From Allobrachymonas sp. (GTDB taxonomy: Bacteria > Pseudomonadota > Gammaproteobacteria > Burkholderiales > Burkholderiaceae_C): a stretch of 6,345 nt of DNA. Under the pieces are notes generated by a model. That model searched no databases and had not been told where the DNA came from. It worked only from the letters and a program-made list of their open reading frames with translations. A program made the position numbers and the translations under genes. The stretch lies in NCBI GenBank assembly GCA_030538335.1, contig JAUNUE010000110.1:1-6345 (forward strand). The letters are read 5' to 3'. Below are positions 3,960 to 6,345 of the stretch, piece by piece; position 1 is the stretch's first letter; each line of letters starts with the position of its first letter.

Positions 3960-6290
3960 GTGAACAAGGCTCCCCGATTCATTCTTGCAACCGACCTTGA
4001 CGGCACCTTTCTGGCGCCGGCAACCGCTTCATCCCGCACCACGCCCGAGTTGTACCACCTGCTGCGTGAGCACGCACAGCAGGCCATGCTGATATTTGCC
4101 ACGGGTCGCGCTTACGAAAGCGTGCTGCCCTTGCTGGACGACCCCAGCATTCCCGCGCCAACGTACATCCTTGCCGATGTGGGTGCCACGGTGCTGGTTC
4201 GCCAGGGCGATGGCTATACGCCGGTTGCCCCCATTCAATCAGAAATTGCCGATGCATGGCCCGGCCACGAAGCCGTGCTGGAGCACGCCGCGCGCATTGA
4301 AGGGTTGACCTTGCAGGATGTTCCGCAGGAATACCGTTGCTCTTTCATCTACAGCCATCAACAGGCCGTCACACATGCACGGGAAATAGCCGATGCGCTG
4401 GGCCTGGACGTGCTGCTTTCTGCTGGCCAATACCTCGACTTTTTGCCCAAAGGCGTGAACAAGGGCAGCAGCCTGCGCAAGCTGGTGCAGCTCAAACAAC
4501 TGCCCGCCGACCGCATCCTTGCCGCAGGCGATACGCTCAATGACCTGTCCTTGTTACAAGCGGGCTACCGCAGTGTGGCCGTGGGCAACGCCGAACCTGC
4601 ACTGCTGGAGGCACTGGCTCCAAGTACGGTGCCCACTGCTGAACACCTCTTCTGCGCCAGCCAAGCAGGGCCAGACGGCATTCTTGAGGCCATACACCAC
4701 TTCGGTCTTGACCATGCGCTGGACGTGCCGGATGACGACATGCCCGACGCTCCTGCCGGAGATGCCGACCTGGTCATGGTCTACCACCGCCAGCCTTTTG
4801 ACGAGGTGGAAAAAGAAGGCCGCATCGTGCGCCAGATTCCGCAAAGCCCCAACGGCATCATCCCCACCTTGTTGGGGTTTTTTGCTACAGGACGGCGCGG
4901 CGCATGGGTCGCCTGGTCAGAACAGGCATCTCGCAACCCGGAAGGTTTCGAAGTCAACGTGCCCGTGGATGCCAGCCTGTACCCGAACCTGCAGGCCAGC
5001 CGGGTAGCGCTCACAGCCGAAGACATCGACATCTTCTACAAGAAGTTTTCCAAAGAGGCGTTCTGGCCCGTGATCTTTTCGTTTCCTGAGCGCGCCACCT
5101 TCAACGAGGCGCACTGGCAGCGTTTTTGCGAAGTCAACCAGTTGTTTGCCGAGCAATGCGCTGCTGTTGCCAGCCCCGGCGCCATTGTCTGGCTGCACGA
5201 TTACAACCTGTGGATGACGCCCGCTTACCTGCGCGAACTGCGGCCCGATCTAAAAATCTGCTTTTTCCACCACACGGCTTTTCCCTGTGCGGACATCTTC
5301 AACATCCTGCCCTGGAAGCGGCAAATCATCTCCAGCCTGCTCAAATGCGATTACGTGGGGTTCCACATTCCGCGTTACGTCGAGAATTTTGTGGACGTGG
5401 TGCGCTCCAGCGTGGCCGCACAGGTGCTGGAAACAGAGTCGTGTGCGCCCACCTGGCTTACCTATGGCTGCGCTTTGGGGGTAGAGACGATGACACGCCA
5501 GTTGCAAACGCCCTATGGCACGCTGGGTGTAGGAGCACACCCTGTAGGGATAGACAACGAAAAAGTCAAACAACTGGTTTGTGCGCCCGAATCACAACAA
5601 CAAACCCACCGTTTGCAGCAGGAGGTGCGCGATCGCAAGATTGTCCTGTCCATCGAGCGGCTGGATTATGTAAAAGGCCCGATCGAAAAAATGCAGGCGT
5701 TTGAAAAATTCCTGCATCGGCACCCCGAATGGCATGGCCGGGTCACGATGATCAACATCGTCACCCCGGCCGCCAAGGGCATGTCGATTTACGAAGAAAC
5801 CCGGCAGGAACTGGACCGCACCATCGGACGCATCAACGGACGCTTTGCCAAGGTCGACTGGACGCCCGTGCGCTATTTCTACCGCTCCCTGCCTTTTGAA
5901 GAACTGATGGCCTATTACGCCAGCGCCGATGTGGCCTGGATCACCCCGCTGCGCGACGGCCTGAATCTGGTCTGCAAGGAGTTTGTCTCGGCCAAGGCAG
6001 CATCCGGCACGCAAGGAGTACTGGTGCTGTCAGAGTTTGCCGGCGCCGCGGCCGAACTCAAAGGCGCCGTCCTGACCAACCCGCACGACGAAAACAGCCT
6101 GATCCAGAGCCTGGAAATGGCGCTGAACATGGACGAGCAGGAAATGCAGTTGCGACTGGAGCAACTCACCGAACGGGTGCAACACTACGATGTCACAGCC
6201 TGGGGCCAGGACTTTTTGCAGGCAGCCCAGCAGCTTGTTGCTGCATCAGGCCCTGCCAATACCCCGGCACTTGATGCCATTACGGCGTAA
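3960..6290 (+). CDS. ggpPS: Bifunctional glucosylglycerol-phosphate phosphatase/synthase (HAD-GT20 fusion)
   Basis: The 776-residue protein joins two steps: a GT20 domain that transfers glucose from a nucleotide sugar to glycerol 3-phosphate, and a HAD domain that removes the phosphate, giving the compatible solute glucosylglycerol. The HAD part (about 1-250), of the sucrose-phosphatase type, has DLDGT (Asp12, Asp14), ATGR (47-50), KGVNKG with Lys168, and GDTLND (190-195). The GT20 part (about 270-770) has SPNGIIPTL (296-304), HDYNLW (413-418), FFHHTAFP (435-442), GFHIPRY (467-473), RLDYVKG (567-573, the nucleotide-sugar Arg and Lys), LRDGLNL (664-670) and SEFAGAA. HDYNLW, FHHTAFP and SPNGI match cyanobacterial GgpS better than E. 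coli OtsA (HDYHLL, FLHIPFP). A fusion in this order, GgpPS, is known from Stenotrophomonas rhizophila. Automatic annotation may call it trehalose-6-phosphate synthase/phosphatase; the acceptor is inferred. Both active sites look intact. Salt induction is expected from the family, not shown here. Confidence 0.88.
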   Translation: MNKAPRFILATDLDGTFLAPATASSRTTPELYHLLREHAQQAMLIFATGRAYESVLPLLDDPSIPAPTYILADVGATVLVRQGDGYTPVAPIQSEIADAWPGHEAVLEHAARIEGLTLQDVPQEYRCSFIYSHQQAVTHAREIADALGLDVLLSAGQYLDFLPKGVNKGSSLRKLVQLKQLPADRILAAGDTLNDLSLLQAGYRSVAVGNAEPALLEALAPSTVPTAEHLFCASQAGPDGILEAIHHFGLDHALDVPDDDMPDAPAGDADLVMVYHRQPFDEVEKEGRIVRQIPQSPNGIIPTLLGFFATGRRGAWVAWSEQASRNPEGFEVNVPVDASLYPNLQASRVALTAEDIDIFYKKFSKEAFWPVIFSFPERATFNEAHWQRFCEVNQLFAEQCAAVASPGAIVWLHDYNLWMTPAYLRELRPDLKICFFHHTAFPCADIFNILPWKRQIISSLLKCDYVGFHIPRYVENFVDVVRSSVAAQVLETESCAPTWLTYGCALGVETMTRQLQTPYGTLGVGAHPVGIDNEKVKQLVCAPESQQQTHRLQQEVRDRKIVLSIERLDYVKGPIEKMQAFEKFLHRHPEWHGRVTMINIVTPAAKGMSIYEETRQELDRTIGRINGRFAKVDWTPVRYFYRSLPFEELMAYYASADVAWITPLRDGLNLVCKEFVSAKAASGTQGVLVLSEFAGAAAELKGAVLTNPHDENSLIQSLEMALNMDEQEMQLRLEQLTERVQHYDVTAWGQDFLQAAQQLVAASGPANTPALDAITA

Positions 6291-6321
6291 ATATAGCCAA
6301 ATCTGAAAATAATCAGACACC

Positions 6322-6345
6322 GTTCGCCCTGAGGTATCGAAGGGC
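6322..6345. repeat. Partial GTTCG...CGAA palindromic (REP-like) repeat
   Basis: GTTCGCCCTGAG (6322-6333) followed by TCGAAGGGC (6337-6345) gives an imperfect palindrome in which GCCCT pairs with AGGGC. It closely resembles the GTTCGCCCTGAGCTTGTCGAAGGGC type of short interspersed palindrome found many times between genes in Burkholderiales and some other proteobacteria, here with a shortened centre. It lies 32 bp after the ggpPS stop, the usual intergenic place, and is cut or ends at the window edge. Confidence 0.6.

Noticed and set aside
3960..6290. Annotation as OtsA/OtsB trehalose-6-phosphate synthase/phosphatase
   Set aside because: The family is the same (GT20), but HDYNLW, FHHTAFP and SPNGI follow GgpS, and the HAD part resembles sucrose-phosphatase rather than OtsB; kept only as the alternative.
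6302..6317. Hairpin TCTGA-AAATAA-TCAGA after ggpPS as a terminator
   Set aside because: The stem is only 5 bp and AT-rich, and no T-run follows, so it does not qualify as an intrinsic terminator.

Overview
The window looks like chromosomal DNA of a proteobacterium, most likely a betaproteobacterium of the order Burkholderiales. This rests on moderately high GC, proteobacterial-type central-carbon and heat-shock proteins, a proteobacterial-type 6S-like RNA, and a GTTCG...CGAA-type palindromic repeat at the right edge. The taxonomic call is inference from protein character, not from a marker gene.

Layout from left to right: (1) the C-terminal 183 residues of transaldolase, cut by the left edge; (2) a complete glucose-6-phosphate isomerase gene (pgi) 8 bp downstream, probably in one operon with tal; (3) a bidirectional hairpin terminator shared with (4) a convergent small heat-shock protein gene on the minus strand, which has a good sigma-32-type promoter and a strong ribosome binding site; (5) divergent from it, a small gene for a stand-alone TOPRIM domain of the GyrB/ParE type, with intact metal-binding acidic residues but no ATPase or transducer domain; (6) a 382-bp stretch without a credible protein gene, which holds a structured RNA that I read as 6S RNA (ssrS) with its own -10 box, followed by further hairpins; (7) a large two-domain gene with an N-terminal HAD phosphatase of the sucrose-phosphatase type and a C-terminal GT20 glycosyltransferase. 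The GT20 part resembles glucosylglycerol-phosphate synthase more than trehalose-6-phosphate synthase, so I call the gene ggpPS; (8) a short tail with a partial palindromic repeat at the right edge.

How the genes may work together: transaldolase (pentose phosphate pathway) and Pgi supply and interconvert hexose phosphates, and GgpPS would draw on nucleotide-activated glucose and glycerol 3-phosphate to make the compatible solute glucosylglycerol under salt stress. Hsp20 is a stress chaperone and 6S RNA a global regulator of sigma-70 RNA polymerase, so the right two thirds of the window has a stress-physiology flavour. No dedicated defence system, mobile element, CRISPR array or tRNA was seen. 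The least explained gene is the isolated topoisomerase-type TOPRIM protein.
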